From Pseudarthrobacter phenanthrenivorans (GTDB lineage: Bacteria > Actinomycetota > Actinomycetes > Actinomycetales > Micrococcaceae), in assembly GCF_000813845.1 (NCBI RefSeq), contig NZ_JWTB01000016.1, positions 26,099 to 90,098 of the forward strand: 64,000 nt of DNA, written 5' to 3'. Position numbers and translations under genes: made by a program. How positions within the stretch are numbered: position 1 is the stretch's first letter; every line of letters starts with the position of its first letter. Under the pieces are notes generated by a model. The model was not told the DNA's origin, made no database searches, and saw only the letters and a list, made by a program, of their open reading frames with translations. Below are positions 49,748 through 58,422 of this stretch, in pieces.

Positions 49748-50974
49748 TTAGCGGGTGAACGCGCTTTCGCCGGTGAGGGCGCGGCCGATGATGAGGGCGT
49801 TGATGTCGTGGGTGCCTTCGTAGGAGTAGACGGCTTCGGCGTCGGCGTGGAAGCGGGCGACGTCGGTGGCGAGGGTGATGCCGTTGCCGCCCACCACTTC
49901 GCGGGCCAGGGCTACGGTGTCGCGCATGAACAGGGAAGTTTGCATCTTGGCCAGGGCGGAGTCCTGGTCGCGGTAGATGCCGTTGGCCTGCTGTTCGGTG
50001 AGCCTGACCACCAGGGACAGGCTGGCCGTGACGTTGCCGAGCATTCGGGCCAGTTTCTCCTGGACCAGCTGGAAGGACCCGAGGGTGCGTCCGAACTGCC
50101 GGCGTTCATTGACGTAGGTGAGGGCGGCCTCGAAGGCACCGGCTGCGATGCCGGTGGCGATCCAGGCGACGTCCGAGCGCATGGCCCGGAGCATCGCGGC
50201 TACGTCCTTGAAGGAGTTCACGTTGTGCAGCCGCATGGCATCGGGGACGCGGACACCGGTGAGGGTGATGTGGGCGTTCTGCATCATCCGCAGCGAGGTC
50301 TTCCCGTGGATTTTCTCCAGGGTGACGCCGTCGGCCGTCCGGTCCACGAGGAAGGCCTTGACCTGCCCGTCCGCGGTGTCCCGGGCGAATACTGCGAGGA
50401 CGTCCGCGGTGGCTGCGCCGCCGATCCAGCGTTTTGCCCCGTCAAGGATCCAGCTGCCGTCGGGCTGCCGCCGTGCGGTGGTGGAGAGTCCGCCGGCGAT
50501 GTCCGACCCGGACTCTGGTTCGGTCAGGGAGAAAACGCCTTTGAGCGAGAAGTCGATGACCTTGGGCATCCATTCGGCCTGCTGTCCCGGAGAGGCACCC
50601 ACGCGGATGGCTGTCCGGAACAGGCCGGCCTGGGCGGTGTACCAGGTGGCCAGGGACGCGTCCGTGCGGGCAAGCTCGAAGATCCGGAAGCCCTGGTAGA
50701 TTCCGCGGGCCGGACTGCGTTCTGCACCTGCGGCGCCAGTGAGTTCGGCAGGTTCCATCAGGTCGAGGTCGATCAGCGGCCGGGCGAGCTGCTCCGGAAA
50801 CTCACCGCGTTCCCAGTAGTCGGCGAGGAGCGGTTTGGCTTCCACGTCCAGAAATGACCGCAGGCGGCACAGGACCTGGCGCTCTTCGGGTGTGAGGAGG
50901 GACTCGGCGTCGTACCAGTCCGCTGCCTCGTAGAGCCGGGCACCCAGGCCGGCTTCCGCCGTCGTCAGCGCCAT
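49748..50974 (-). CDS. Acyl-CoA dehydrogenase (glutaryl-CoA dehydrogenase-like)
   Basis: A 408-residue flavoenzyme. FSLTEPESGSDIAGGLSTTARR lies near 165-186, WIGGAATADVLAVFARD follows, then RRQFGRTLGSFQLVQEKLARML and the C-terminal YSYEGTHDINALIIGRALTG with the catalytic Glu. The start ATG at 50974 comes one base after the amidohydrolase stop (TGAGATG); a GTG three codons earlier is possible. It is diverged from the acyl-CoA dehydrogenase at 13.2 kb. Substrate unknown. Confidence 0.92.
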   Translation of the reverse strand: MALTTAEAGLGARLYEAADWYDAESLLTPEERQVLCRLRSFLDVEAKPLLADYWERGEFPEQLARPLIDLDLMEPAELTGAAGAERSPARGIYQGFRIFELARTDASLATWYTAQAGLFRTAIRVGASPGQQAEWMPKVIDFSLKGVFSLTEPESGSDIAGGLSTTARRQPDGSWILDGAKRWIGGAATADVLAVFARDTADGQVKAFLVDRTADGVTLEKIHGKTSLRMMQNAHITLTGVRVPDAMRLHNVNSFKDVAAMLRAMRSDVAWIATGIAAGAFEAALTYVNERRQFGRTLGSFQLVQEKLARMLGNVTASLSLVVRLTEQQANGIYRDQDSALAKMQTSLFMRDTVALAREVVGGNGITLATDVARFHADAEAVYSYEGTHDINALIIGRALTGESAFTR

Positions 50975-50975
50975 C

Positions 50976-51866
50976 TCAGCCACCCAGCCCGAGGAGGCGG
51001 ACCGCGTTGTCCTTGAGGATCTTGGGCCGGACCTCGTCCTTCAGCGGGAGGTCCGCGAACGCGCCGAGCCACTTTTGCGGGGTGATCAGCGGGAAGTCGG
51101 TGCCGAACAGCACCTTGTCCTGGAGGTAGGAGTTGGCCCCTTTCACCAGCGATTCCGGGAAGTACTTGGGCGACCAGCCGGAAAGGTCGATGAACACGTT
51201 GGCCTTATGGGTGGCGATGGAGTTGGCCTCGTCCTGCCACGGCACGGACGGGTGGGCCATGATGATCTGCAGGCCGGGGAAGTCAGCGGCCACGGCGTCC
51301 AGCAGCAGGGGGTTGGAGTAGGCCAGCTTGATGCCGAAGCCGCCGGGAAGGCCCGCGCCCATGCCGTTTTGGCCGGTGTGGAAGATGGCGGGCAGGCCCA
51401 GTTCCTGGAGGGTTTCCCAGAGCGGGTAGAAGCGCTCGCTGGAGGGGTCGAAGCCCTGCAGGGAGGGGTGGAACTTGAAGCCGCGGGCGCCGAGTTCGAT
51501 TGCCTGGTGCTTGGCGCCGGCGATGGCGTCCTCGCCGGTGCGCGGGTCCACGCTGCCGAACGGGATCAGGACGTCATTGTTCCGGGCAGCACCGGCGATG
51601 AGTTCGGGGATGCTGTTGGGCTCGTGCTTGAGCTGGGTGCGGGCGTCCACGGTGAAGACGACGGCGGCCATGTTCAGTTCGCGGTAGACCTCGGCGATGC
51701 GGTCCAGGGAAGGGGCGCGGTCCTCGGCCTTGAAGTATTTGGCCGAGGCTTCGGTCAGTTCCTCCGGCAGGGAGCCGTGGCCGCAGCTGTCCACCTCGAG
51801 GTGGACGTGCATGTCGATGGCATCGAGCTTTGCCGGGTCGATGCCCAGTTCGTAGCGGTCGGCCAT
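50976..51866 (-). CDS. Amidohydrolase-family (ACMSD-like) metal-dependent hydrolase or decarboxylase
   Basis: A 296-residue TIM-barrel amidohydrolase. The metal motif HVH is at His20/His22 in AIDMHVHLEVDSCG, followed by GFKFHPSLQGFDP, PAIFHTGQNG, IIMAHPSVPWQDE and the terminal Asp in FGTDFPLITPQKW. This is the amidohydrolase-2 group that includes 2-amino-3-carboxymuconate-semialdehyde decarboxylase and resorcylate decarboxylases. It sits between the SDR and acyl-CoA dehydrogenase genes with gaps of two and one bases. Hydrolase or decarboxylase activity cannot be decided. Confidence 0.88.
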   Translation of the reverse strand: MADRYELGIDPAKLDAIDMHVHLEVDSCGHGSLPEELTEASAKYFKAEDRAPSLDRIAEVYRELNMAAVVFTVDARTQLKHEPNSIPELIAGAARNNDVLIPFGSVDPRTGEDAIAGAKHQAIELGARGFKFHPSLQGFDPSSERFYPLWETLQELGLPAIFHTGQNGMGAGLPGGFGIKLAYSNPLLLDAVAADFPGLQIIMAHPSVPWQDEANSIATHKANVFIDLSGWSPKYFPESLVKGANSYLQDKVLFGTDFPLITPQKWLGAFADLPLKDEVRPKILKDNAVRLLGLGG

Positions 51867-51868
51867 GG

Positions 51869-52810
51869 TCAGCGGGCCTCGGCGGGCTGTGCGGGCTTCA
51901 GGTCCTCCGGCAGCGGGAGGAATTCCTCGCCGTAGCTCTGGAGCGTTTCGGCGGTGAACAGCCGGCCGGCGTTTTCCTGCAGCGCCTCGTAGCTCCAGCC
52001 GCCCTCACGGTACTCGGTGGTGGCCGCTTCCGGGTGGGTCCAGACCTGGAGCCGGTCACCGCCGGCGCCGATGGCCTGGCCGGTGATGTTGGCTGCCTCG
52101 TCGGAGGCGAGGTAGGCAACCAGGCCGGAGACGTCGTCGGCCGTTCCAAAGCCCAGGTCGTGGCGGAAGAAGGACGGCATGGCCTCGCCCCGCTCGTCGG
52201 CCTCCACTGCCTTCTGGAAATATGGCACGGTCTTGGTCATGGCGGTGGCGGCCACGGGGATGACGCTGTTGACCGTCACGCCGGCCTTCTTCATTTCCAG
52301 GGCCCAGGTGCGGACCATGCCTACGATGCCGGCCTTGGCAGCGGCGTAGTTGGTCTGGCCGAAGTTGCCGCGCTGGCCGGTGGGCGAACCGATGGTGATG
52401 ATTCGGCCTTGGACGTTGTGTTCCTTGAAGTAGGCGTAGGCCTCGCGGACGCAGGTGAAGGTGCCCTTGAGGTGGACGTTGATCACCAGGTCGAAGTCCT
52501 CGTCCGTCATCTTCAGCAGGGACTTGTCGCGGAGGATGCCGGCGTTGGTGACCAGGATGTCCAGGCCGCCGAACGCGTCCACGGCGCCGGCCACCAGCGC
52601 CTTGGCGGCGTCCGTGGTTCCCACCGGGACCACCACGGCGGTGGCGCGGCCGCCGTCGGCCTCGATCTGGGCCACCGCCTGCGCGGCGGTGTCGGCGTTG
52701 ACATCATTGATGACGACGGCGGCGCCCTGGCGCGCCAGTTCCCTTGCATAGGCCAGGCCGAGGCCCTGCCCGCTGCCGGTAACGATGGCTACTTTGCCGT
52801 TCAAACTCAT
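51869..52810 (-). CDS. SDR family (3R)-hydroxyacyl-CoA dehydrogenase-like
   Basis: A 313-residue SDR. The cofactor motif TGSGQGLG is at 11-18, NAG follows near 90, and the catalytic Ser, Tyr and Lys lie in IITIGSPTGQRGNFGQTNYAAAKAG near 140-165. A C-terminal extension of about 60 residues (GGDRLQVWTHPEAATTEYREGGWSYEALQE) resembles the dehydrogenase part of peroxisomal-type multifunctional enzyme 2. With MaoC this gives an (R)-specific hydration and oxidation pair. AAGGAG precedes the ATG. First gene of the operon, divergent from the MarR gene. Confidence 0.92.
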   Translation of the reverse strand: MSLNGKVAIVTGSGQGLGLAYARELARQGAAVVINDVNADTAAQAVAQIEADGGRATAVVVPVGTTDAAKALVAGAVDAFGGLDILVTNAGILRDKSLLKMTDEDFDLVINVHLKGTFTCVREAYAYFKEHNVQGRIITIGSPTGQRGNFGQTNYAAAKAGIVGMVRTWALEMKKAGVTVNSVIPVAATAMTKTVPYFQKAVEADERGEAMPSFFRHDLGFGTADDVSGLVAYLASDEAANITGQAIGAGGDRLQVWTHPEAATTEYREGGWSYEALQENAGRLFTAETLQSYGEEFLPLPEDLKPAQPAEAR

Positions 52811-52883
52811 GGCCTGCTCCTTCGCATGCGCCGGCCGAAGCCGGTGGGGTCGATCCCACGGCGGTGTGAGATCCTTGTTGGGA

Positions 52884-52915
52884 TCAATGAAAATACGGAT
52901 CATTGAAAAAGTCAA
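52884..52915. promoter_or_regulatory. MarR operator TCAATGA-N9-TCATTGA with a -35 element
   Basis: A 7-bp perfect inverted repeat (52884-52890 and 52900-52906) in the 135-base gap between the divergent SDR operon and MarR gene. A minus-strand TTGACT (52915-52910) adjoins it and could be the -35 of the SDR operon. Position and symmetry fit MarR binding. Confidence 0.6.
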
Positions 52916-52945
52916 CGATTGTTTTTTACCAGTACCGGAGTTGTG

Positions 52946-53413
52946 ATGGCCATCTTGGGCACAGACGTTCAGACCCCGCGCCTCGCGGCAGCCAAGATCG
53001 GAAGTGACGTCGGCCTGCTGCTGGCCAAACTGCACGCGGCGGGATCGGTCCTGAACAACAAGGCGCTGTCAGATTTCGGCCTGCGGGAGCGCTCCTTTTC
53101 CGTCCTGACCCTGGCGTGCAGCGGGCTGGAGCCAACGCAGCGGGAACTGGCCGACTTCCTGAGCCTGGACCCCAGCCAGGTGGTGACGCTGGTGGACGAC
53201 CTGGAACGCCGCGGCTTGGTGGAGCGGGCGCAAGGGAAGCAGGACCGGCGGGCAAAGATCATCATCTCCACCGCCGAGGGCCGGAAGATGCACACCAAGG
53301 CCCGCGCGGCCCTGGACGAGGCCGAGCTGAAGCAGCTGGCCGGTCTGACGCAGGATGAGTCCCAGGAATTGAAGCGGCTGCTGCGCAAGGCACTGTGGGG
53401 TGCGGCGGAGTAG
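52946..53413 (+). CDS. MarR-family regulator of the CoA-ester catabolic island
   Basis: A 155-residue regulator. The winged HTH spans about 45-115 (LRERSFSVLTLACSGLEPTQRELADFLSLDPSQVVTLVDDLERRGLVERAQGKQDRRAKIIISTAEGRK), with helices for dimerisation at both ends. GGAG five bases before the ATG at 52946 supports that start. It is divergent from the SDR-amidohydrolase-dehydrogenase-MaoC-MFS-ligase genes. By analogy with MarR regulators of aromatic-CoA pathways (BadR, FerR, HcaR types), an acyl-CoA may be the effector; inferred. Confidence 0.92.
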   Translation: MAILGTDVQTPRLAAAKIGSDVGLLLAKLHAAGSVLNNKALSDFGLRERSFSVLTLACSGLEPTQRELADFLSLDPSQVVTLVDDLERRGLVERAQGKQDRRAKIIISTAEGRKMHTKARAALDEAELKQLAGLTQDESQELKRLLRKALWGAAE

Positions 53414-53550
53414 GCGTCCGCCTGCGCTTGTTGCTCCCGGCAGCGTCACTCGGAGCCTGGAGTTGGTGCGCGGGGCCATCAACAATTGCTGCGAGGCGTC
53501 TCCAAGGGATCCCTTTACGCGCGTGCCGTAGCGGACCCTTCTGCAACGCG

Positions 53551-54510
53551 CTAACTGTCGGCAGCTACCGATTCCAGGACAGACTGAAAGGCTGGACTGA
53601 CGTGGACCGCCAGGCCGCCGTCCTCGCGGAGGTGGGTGAGCTGTTCGTAACTTGTGCCGTTCCACCAGAAGACGTGCGGACTTACCGATCCGGCCGCATC
53701 GGCGTATCCCAGGGCCGTGAATCGGGCCATTCCGTTAACCGCATTGATGACGGTGTTGTCTTCGATGATGTGCCAGAGAACTTGGTGCCGGTTCGGGATG
53801 CTCATAAGCCACCCGAGCTGCTCTTGAACGCGTTGACCTGTGAGTTCTTCCGCCATGGAAGGAAGAAGCAGGGCCCGGCTCGCAGTGTAAACGGACTCAC
53901 CCAGGAGGGCATTGAAGGTACCCCCTCCGGGTGCAGCGAGGATTTCCAGCTGTTCGGGTTCCAACCCGCGGAGGTTTTCGAGGCCCTGCCTTCCGAGGGC
54001 TTCCCATCCCCCGAACTTGTTCGCATTGTCATGGTTGAAAACGGCAACGGTCTCCGGGAGGTCCAAGGCAAGCATCTGAACGATGCCGGGCGCGATTTCC
54101 CTATGTGGGTAGCTTTCGATCCCTGGGATGCTCGCCTCGTCGTAAAGGCGCGCAAAGGTCCGCTTCAATACCTCTGAGGGTGTCATGACGTCGAAGGGAT
54201 CGGGCGCTTCGAAGCTGGCCAGGACACGTTGAAGGTGGTCGCGGATTACGTCTCGCCACTTGGACTGCGGCTGCTCACTACAGGCGACAGCTACGTTCCA
54301 AAAGCCAAACTCCCGTCCCGAGTCATCGACAGCATGACCAGCGTGAACGTGGACCTCCAGTCCCATCCCGGCGAAGACTTCGCGCGCGATGGCCCGGAAA
54401 TCATTGGCCTCGGAACCTGTGAAGAATGTCAGGTCGGAATCATTTATCTTTGCTTCCGGAGGTTTTCTCTTGAAGATACCCACAAGTTCACTTTCATTGG
54501 GACGGTCCAT
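53551..54510 (-). CDS. Uncharacterised protein
   Basis: A 319-residue soluble protein of unknown role. Noticeable segments: HVHAGHAVDDSGREFGFWNVAVAC, IVQMLALDLPETVAVFNHDNANKFGGW, NLRGLEPEQLEILAAPGGGTFNALLGESVYTASRALLLP and WLMSIPNRHQVLWHIIEDNTVINAVNGMARF. The centre is loosely like DUF1444 proteins, but I am not confident. GC content and codon choice look less extreme than in neighbours (more A/T third bases), which may point to later acquisition. The start at the ATG 54510 is tentative; a GTG nine codons later is possible. 53414-53550 shows nothing recognisable. Confidence 0.7.
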   Translation of the reverse strand: MDRPNESELVGIFKRKPPEAKINDSDLTFFTGSEANDFRAIAREVFAGMGLEVHVHAGHAVDDSGREFGFWNVAVACSEQPQSKWRDVIRDHLQRVLASFEAPDPFDVMTPSEVLKRTFARLYDEASIPGIESYPHREIAPGIVQMLALDLPETVAVFNHDNANKFGGWEALGRQGLENLRGLEPEQLEILAAPGGGTFNALLGESVYTASRALLLPSMAEELTGQRVQEQLGWLMSIPNRHQVLWHIIEDNTVINAVNGMARFTALGYADAAGSVSPHVFWWNGTSYEQLTHLREDGGLAVHVSPAFQSVLESVAADS

Positions 54511-54604
54511 TAATGCCGGTCGGCAATGGCTGTTCCGGGGGTTTCCGGTACTTCCTTGGCCGCACACGTCAGCGTCGAAAAGGTTCGTGGCCCGTTTCTT
54601 GGCC

Positions 54605-55651
54605 TCATTGATGGATGGGTTTGGTCAGGTTCAGGCTGATGGTTTGGCCCGGCGCCAGCTCTCCGGAGGACAGATCGGTGAAGGTGTACCAGACGGTGCT
54701 GGTACCGGTGAGTGGTCGGTTCGCCCATCCCAGATCCGCGATCTCGGGGATCCCGAAGCGGAAGGCGATCTGGCGCTCTGTGTCCCCGGTTGCCGTGGTG
54801 TAGGTCAGGGGAATTCCGTCGGCGTCGGTGGTGAAGGTACCGTGTGCACCGTCGATCGTGACTTCACCGGGCATGAGCCTGATCTTGGTGCCTACGGGGA
54901 TGGGCCGATCAGCGGTCAGGGTCTGATTCCACCGGAGCAACTGGTCGGTAGTGCAGCGGAATTTGTATCCGAGGCTGTCGAATGAGTCGCCCTCGACCGT
55001 GGTGTAGAAGACCGTCTGGCCGAAGGAATTGTTAACACTCGTTCCTCGGCCGGATCTGCTATCAACAGGGTTTTTCTGGAGCTGGATGTGGTTGCCCGCC
55101 CGGATAAAGTAGACGTTCCCCTTCTCGTACGTGAACGCGACCTTGTTGGCTTCCGCCAACTGCTCATCCGTCAGGTTGAACCGATAGGTGATGCCAGCCA
55201 GGCTGTCCTCGGGCTCGATTGTGTAACCCGTTGGAATGCCGTTTGCGTCAACCACGGCAGCGCCGCTCGCGCCCGGGATGGGACCGCCCGGAATCAGCCG
55301 CAGCCGTGTGCCCGCAGCAAGGGGAGTGCCGGGCTGGAGTCCGTTGAAACCGGCGACCTTAGCCTCGGATAACTTGTACGCCGCCGCCACAGTCAAAAGG
55401 GTGTCTCCCGGAACGGTGGTGTAGAAGTCCGCGTTGCCAAACGAGTCCCGCACAGTTTCGCCACCCAGGGGCGGCTTCGCGGCGGAAGACGCAACTGCAG
55501 CGTGGGTGGCCTGGACGGCAGCCGGTTCCGCTTGCGTTGGAGCACCCTCGTAAGTGCACCCAGCCAGTCCCAGCGACAGCACAACAACCAGCGCCGGCAG
55601 GACCAGGGACAGGCCCATCGCCCTTCTTGATGTACTGCCAGTTCCCACCAT
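54605..55651 (-). CDS. LysM-domain lipoprotein
   Basis: A 348-residue exported lipoprotein. The signal peptide RRAMGLSLVLPALVVVLSLG is followed by lipobox LAGC near residue 32. Three to four LysM-like repeats follow: DFYTTVPGDTLLTVAAAYKLSEAKVAGFNGLQPGTPLAAGTRLRLIP, GYTIEPEDSLAGITYRF, FYTTVEGDSFDSLGYKFRCTTDQLLRWNQ and TYTTATGDTERQIAFRFGIP. LysM binds peptidoglycan or chitin-like sugars, so it is probably anchored at the membrane and attached to the wall. No catalytic domain is seen. GGGGGG precedes the ATG at 55651. 55652-55855 holds nothing recognisable. Confidence 0.85.
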   Translation of the reverse strand: MVGTGSTSRRAMGLSLVLPALVVVLSLGLAGCTYEGAPTQAEPAAVQATHAAVASSAAKPPLGGETVRDSFGNADFYTTVPGDTLLTVAAAYKLSEAKVAGFNGLQPGTPLAAGTRLRLIPGGPIPGASGAAVVDANGIPTGYTIEPEDSLAGITYRFNLTDEQLAEANKVAFTYEKGNVYFIRAGNHIQLQKNPVDSRSGRGTSVNNSFGQTVFYTTVEGDSFDSLGYKFRCTTDQLLRWNQTLTADRPIPVGTKIRLMPGEVTIDGAHGTFTTDADGIPLTYTTATGDTERQIAFRFGIPEIADLGWANRPLTGTSTVWYTFTDLSSGELAPGQTISLNLTKPIHQ

Positions 55652-55855
55652 GGATCTGCCCCCCAATAAGTCCGGCGTAGCCGGGTCCAAGCCCACAACG
55701 GACCAAAAGCGAGCCTAGTGGATGAATTGTGAGCCGCAGTGCGGCGTCGCGTCCGGAAAGGGATCCCATTCGGAACAGCTGATTCCCTCTGCCATAACCC
55801 AAGTGCCTGAAATCGCCGGGACCTGGCGGTCTGGTTGATTCTGCAAATGAACAAC

Positions 55856-56107
55856 TCAGGTGAGGATCTTGTGGATGGTGGTGCCGTCGCCGTGGGAGAT
55901 GAGGATTCTGTTGTGGCCGTCAAGCCAGACCCAGAAGTATGAGGCATCTTCGGCGATGTCGTCGACGGTGCCCCATTCTGGTGGGCAGCCGGGTTGTTTG
56001 ACGATCATCCTGTCGCCCGGGTAGAGGTGAATCCAGTGTCGATAATCGAGCCGGCGGGTCTGGGGTTCAGGGAATAAAGCGTTCACCAACTGGGTGTCTG
56101 CATACAT
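55856..56107 (-). CDS. Small hypothetical protein
   Basis: An 83-residue protein: MYADTQLVNALFPEPQTRRLDYRHWIHLYPGDRMIVKQPG, then WGTVDDIAEDASYFWVWLDGHNRILISHGDGTTIHKIL. The C-terminal half looks like a small beta barrel that carries a DGHNRILI turn. No family is recognised. AGGAACACC precedes the ATG. Confidence 0.6.
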   Translation of the reverse strand: MYADTQLVNALFPEPQTRRLDYRHWIHLYPGDRMIVKQPGCPPEWGTVDDIAEDASYFWVWLDGHNRILISHGDGTTIHKILT

Positions 56108-56215
56108 GGTGTTCCTTACTGCCTTGATGCTGCGTCCGGCCCCCGGGTCCGGGTGGATAGGGGCAGGGCGGGGCGGGCACTGTTGTGCACGCCCCGCCCT
56201 CTTCTTTTGGTACTG

Positions 56216-57253
56216 CTATGTGAGTTCCGGAGTACTGCCTGCATGCTTGGGGGCAGGCGCCTCCTGCTCGGACGATTTATCTGCTGCGCCCGCCAGCCCC
56301 TCTTTCTTCTGCACCCTGCGGGCCCATGCCGAGGTCACGATCGGGCAAAGTACTGCGGAGACGACGACCGATGCTGCGACCAGGACGGTGGCGTGGTCGG
56401 CGGCTGGGGCGTAGACGGGGTTGGCTGTGGCGATGATGGCCGGGACGAGGGCGGCGTTGCCTGCCGTGGTTGCTGCGGCAAGGCCGGCGACGCCGTCGCC
56501 GCCCGTAAGTTTGTCGGCGAGCAGCAGCACGGCGCCGCCGACGAAGACTACGAACAGGCCGAGGACGATGCCGAGCAGTCCTGCCTCGACGACTGCGTTG
56601 AGGTTGATGGTCAGGCCGAGGGCCAGGCCGAGGAACGGCACCATTGCTGGGACCAGCGGGGCCAGAAGATTACGCATGTTTTTGTCCAGGTTTCCCAGGA
56701 GCATGCCCAGTGCCAGCGGGAGGATGGCGCCGACGAGTGCCTGCCAGGGGAAGGCGGACAGCCCGGCGATGCCGAGGGTGACCATGGTCAGGAAGGGGCC
56801 TGATTCCAGGGACAGGATCGAGTAGGCGCCGGCGTCGCGTTTGCGGCCGTACTGGCCCATGAGGGAGATGTAGAGGCCGCCGTTGGTGTCGTTGAGTGCG
56901 GCGACCAGTGCGAGGGTTGAGAGTCCGGCGAGGATCCCTGAGTCGATGGGTGCTTCGCCGAGGAAGCGTCCGGCGATGACGCCGATCAGGATGGCGAAGA
57001 GGATTTTGGAACCGAGCAGCACACCGCCCTTTTTCAGGATGTAAGGCGTGGATTTCACTTCGAGTGTTGCGCCGAGGCAGACGAAGAACACGGCCAGGAG
57101 TGGTGCCAGGCCGGTGAAGAATGCGCCGGTGAAGGATCCGAAGAATTTTCCGGCGTCCGGGGCGAGGGTGTGGATGACGGCGCCGATGCCAAGGGGCACC
57201 AGCATCATGCCGCCAGGAACTTTTTCCAGGGCTTTCTTGATGGGAATCGACAT
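56216..57253 (-). CDS. kdgT: 2-keto-3-deoxygluconate permease (KdgT family)
   Basis: A 345-residue membrane protein with about ten helices. It starts [33 protein letters not shown], has [23 protein letters not shown] and [43 protein letters not shown], all hallmarks of KdgT. CAGGAG lies six bases before the ATG at 57253; the frame continues upstream into the dehydrogenase but without coding support. KdgT imports 2-keto-3-deoxygluconate by proton symport. In this operon, with a DUF1537 kinase and RLP, the substrate may be another branched or keto sugar acid. The C-terminal tail carries about 25 Ala/Glu/Pro-rich residues. Confidence 0.9.
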   Translation of the reverse strand: MSIPIKKALEKVPGGMMLVPLGIGAVIHTLAPDAGKFFGSFTGAFFTGLAPLLAVFFVCLGATLEVKSTPYILKKGGVLLGSKILFAILIGVIAGRFLGEAPIDSGILAGLSTLALVAALNDTNGGLYISLMGQYGRKRDAGAYSILSLESGPFLTMVTLGIAGLSAFPWQALVGAILPLALGMLLGNLDKNMRNLLAPLVPAMVPFLGLALGLTINLNAVVEAGLLGIVLGLFVVFVGGAVLLLADKLTGGDGVAGLAAATTAGNAALVPAIIATANPVYAPAADHATVLVAASVVVSAVLCPIVTSAWARRVQKKEGLAGAADKSSEQEAPAPKHAGSTPELT

Positions 57254-57327
57254 TGATTTCTCCTGTGGATGGCTGGGGTGTGCTTGGTCCGCGCGTTCGG
57301 GGGGGTGTGCGCGCGGTGGGGGTGTGT

Positions 57328-58371
57328 TTAGGCCAGGCCCGGGATGAGCAGGACTTTGCAGGCGTCTGCGGTGAGCAGTTCGACGGCTTCGTCGATGTCG
57401 CTGAGCTTCTTGCGGTGGGTGATGAGCCAGTCCAGTTCCAGCTTCCCGGAATCGAGGAGCAGGAGGCTTTGTTCCCAGGTTTCCCAGAGCCTGCGCCCGA
57501 AGATGCCGCGCAGGGTGATGCCCTTTTTGTTGATGTAGGCGGCGATATCGACTTCGGCGGGGCGGCTGGGGTGTCCGACGGTGATGACGGTGGCTTCGCG
57601 GCGGACGGCTTCGAAGAGGGTTGCCAGGGTGCCGGGGGCGCCGGAGCATTCGAAGGCCACGTCGAAGCCTCCCCGGCGGCCGGTCAGTTCGCGGCACCGC
57701 TCCACGATGCCGTCATTGGGGTGCAGGGCGGTCGCACCGAGTTTCTCGGCTTGGGCCCTCCGGTAGGGGTTGGGATCGACGGCGATGACGTGGCTGGCGC
57801 CCATGAGCAGGGCCAGGTTGACGACGACGAGTCCGACCGGGCCGGCGCCGCTGACGAGCACGGCCCGGCCCGCGACGGAGTAGTTGGCGCGCTGGATGGC
57901 GTGCACGGCGACGCCTGCGGCTTCGAGCAGCGCGCCGGATTCGAGGGACAGGCCGGTGGGGAGCTTGACGCAGATGTCCTGGGGGACGGAGGCGTACTCG
58001 GCGAAGACGCCGTCGATGTGCATCCCGAGGATGCCGGTACGTTCGCAGGTGTGTGCGTCGCCGGTGCGGCAGGGGAAACACTGGCCGCAGGTCAGGTGGC
58101 TTTCGAGGGCGACCTGGTCGCCGACCTTGAGTCCGGTGACGCCGGGACCGACTTCGACGATGGTTCCTGCGCCTTCGTGGCCGAGGATGACCGGGAGGTT
58201 GAGGTTGAACGCCTGTGCTGAGGGGGTCCATTCGTAGAGTTCACGGTCCGTGCCGCACAGGGAGGCCGCGCCGACTTCGATGACGACGGAACCTTCTGTT
58301 GCTTTGGGGTCGCCTGCGTCGGTGACGTAGGTGACGCCCCGCTCGGCTGCATTCTTGACTACTGCCCGCAT
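57328..58371 (-). CDS. Zinc-dependent medium-chain dehydrogenase (threonine/sorbitol dehydrogenase-like)
   Basis: A 347-residue MDR enzyme. The catalytic zinc Cys is in ASLCGTDRE near 39, the His-Glu pair in [15 protein letters not shown] near 65, and the structural zinc cysteines in [15 protein letters not shown] near 95-108. The Rossmann motif is [20 protein letters not shown] near 170, with VDPNPYR specifying NAD. It lies 51 bases after the DUF1537 kinase. It probably oxidises a hydroxyl of the sugar acid before phosphorylation; the known apionate pathway uses a different oxidoreductase, so this is a distinctive feature. Confidence 0.88.
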   Translation of the reverse strand: MRAVVKNAAERGVTYVTDAGDPKATEGSVVIEVGAASLCGTDRELYEWTPSAQAFNLNLPVILGHEGAGTIVEVGPGVTGLKVGDQVALESHLTCGQCFPCRTGDAHTCERTGILGMHIDGVFAEYASVPQDICVKLPTGLSLESGALLEAAGVAVHAIQRANYSVAGRAVLVSGAGPVGLVVVNLALLMGASHVIAVDPNPYRRAQAEKLGATALHPNDGIVERCRELTGRRGGFDVAFECSGAPGTLATLFEAVRREATVITVGHPSRPAEVDIAAYINKKGITLRGIFGRRLWETWEQSLLLLDSGKLELDWLITHRKKLSDIDEAVELLTADACKVLLIPGLA

Positions 58372-58422
58372 GGGGGCCGCCTTTCGTTGGTTCTGGTGAT
58401 GCGTGGAGGGAATTGCCGGGAG

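Noticed and set aside
53551..54510. Toxin immunity or phage-defence gene
   Set aside because: No toxin, nuclease, ATPase or TIR-like domain is visible in it or its neighbours; function left open.
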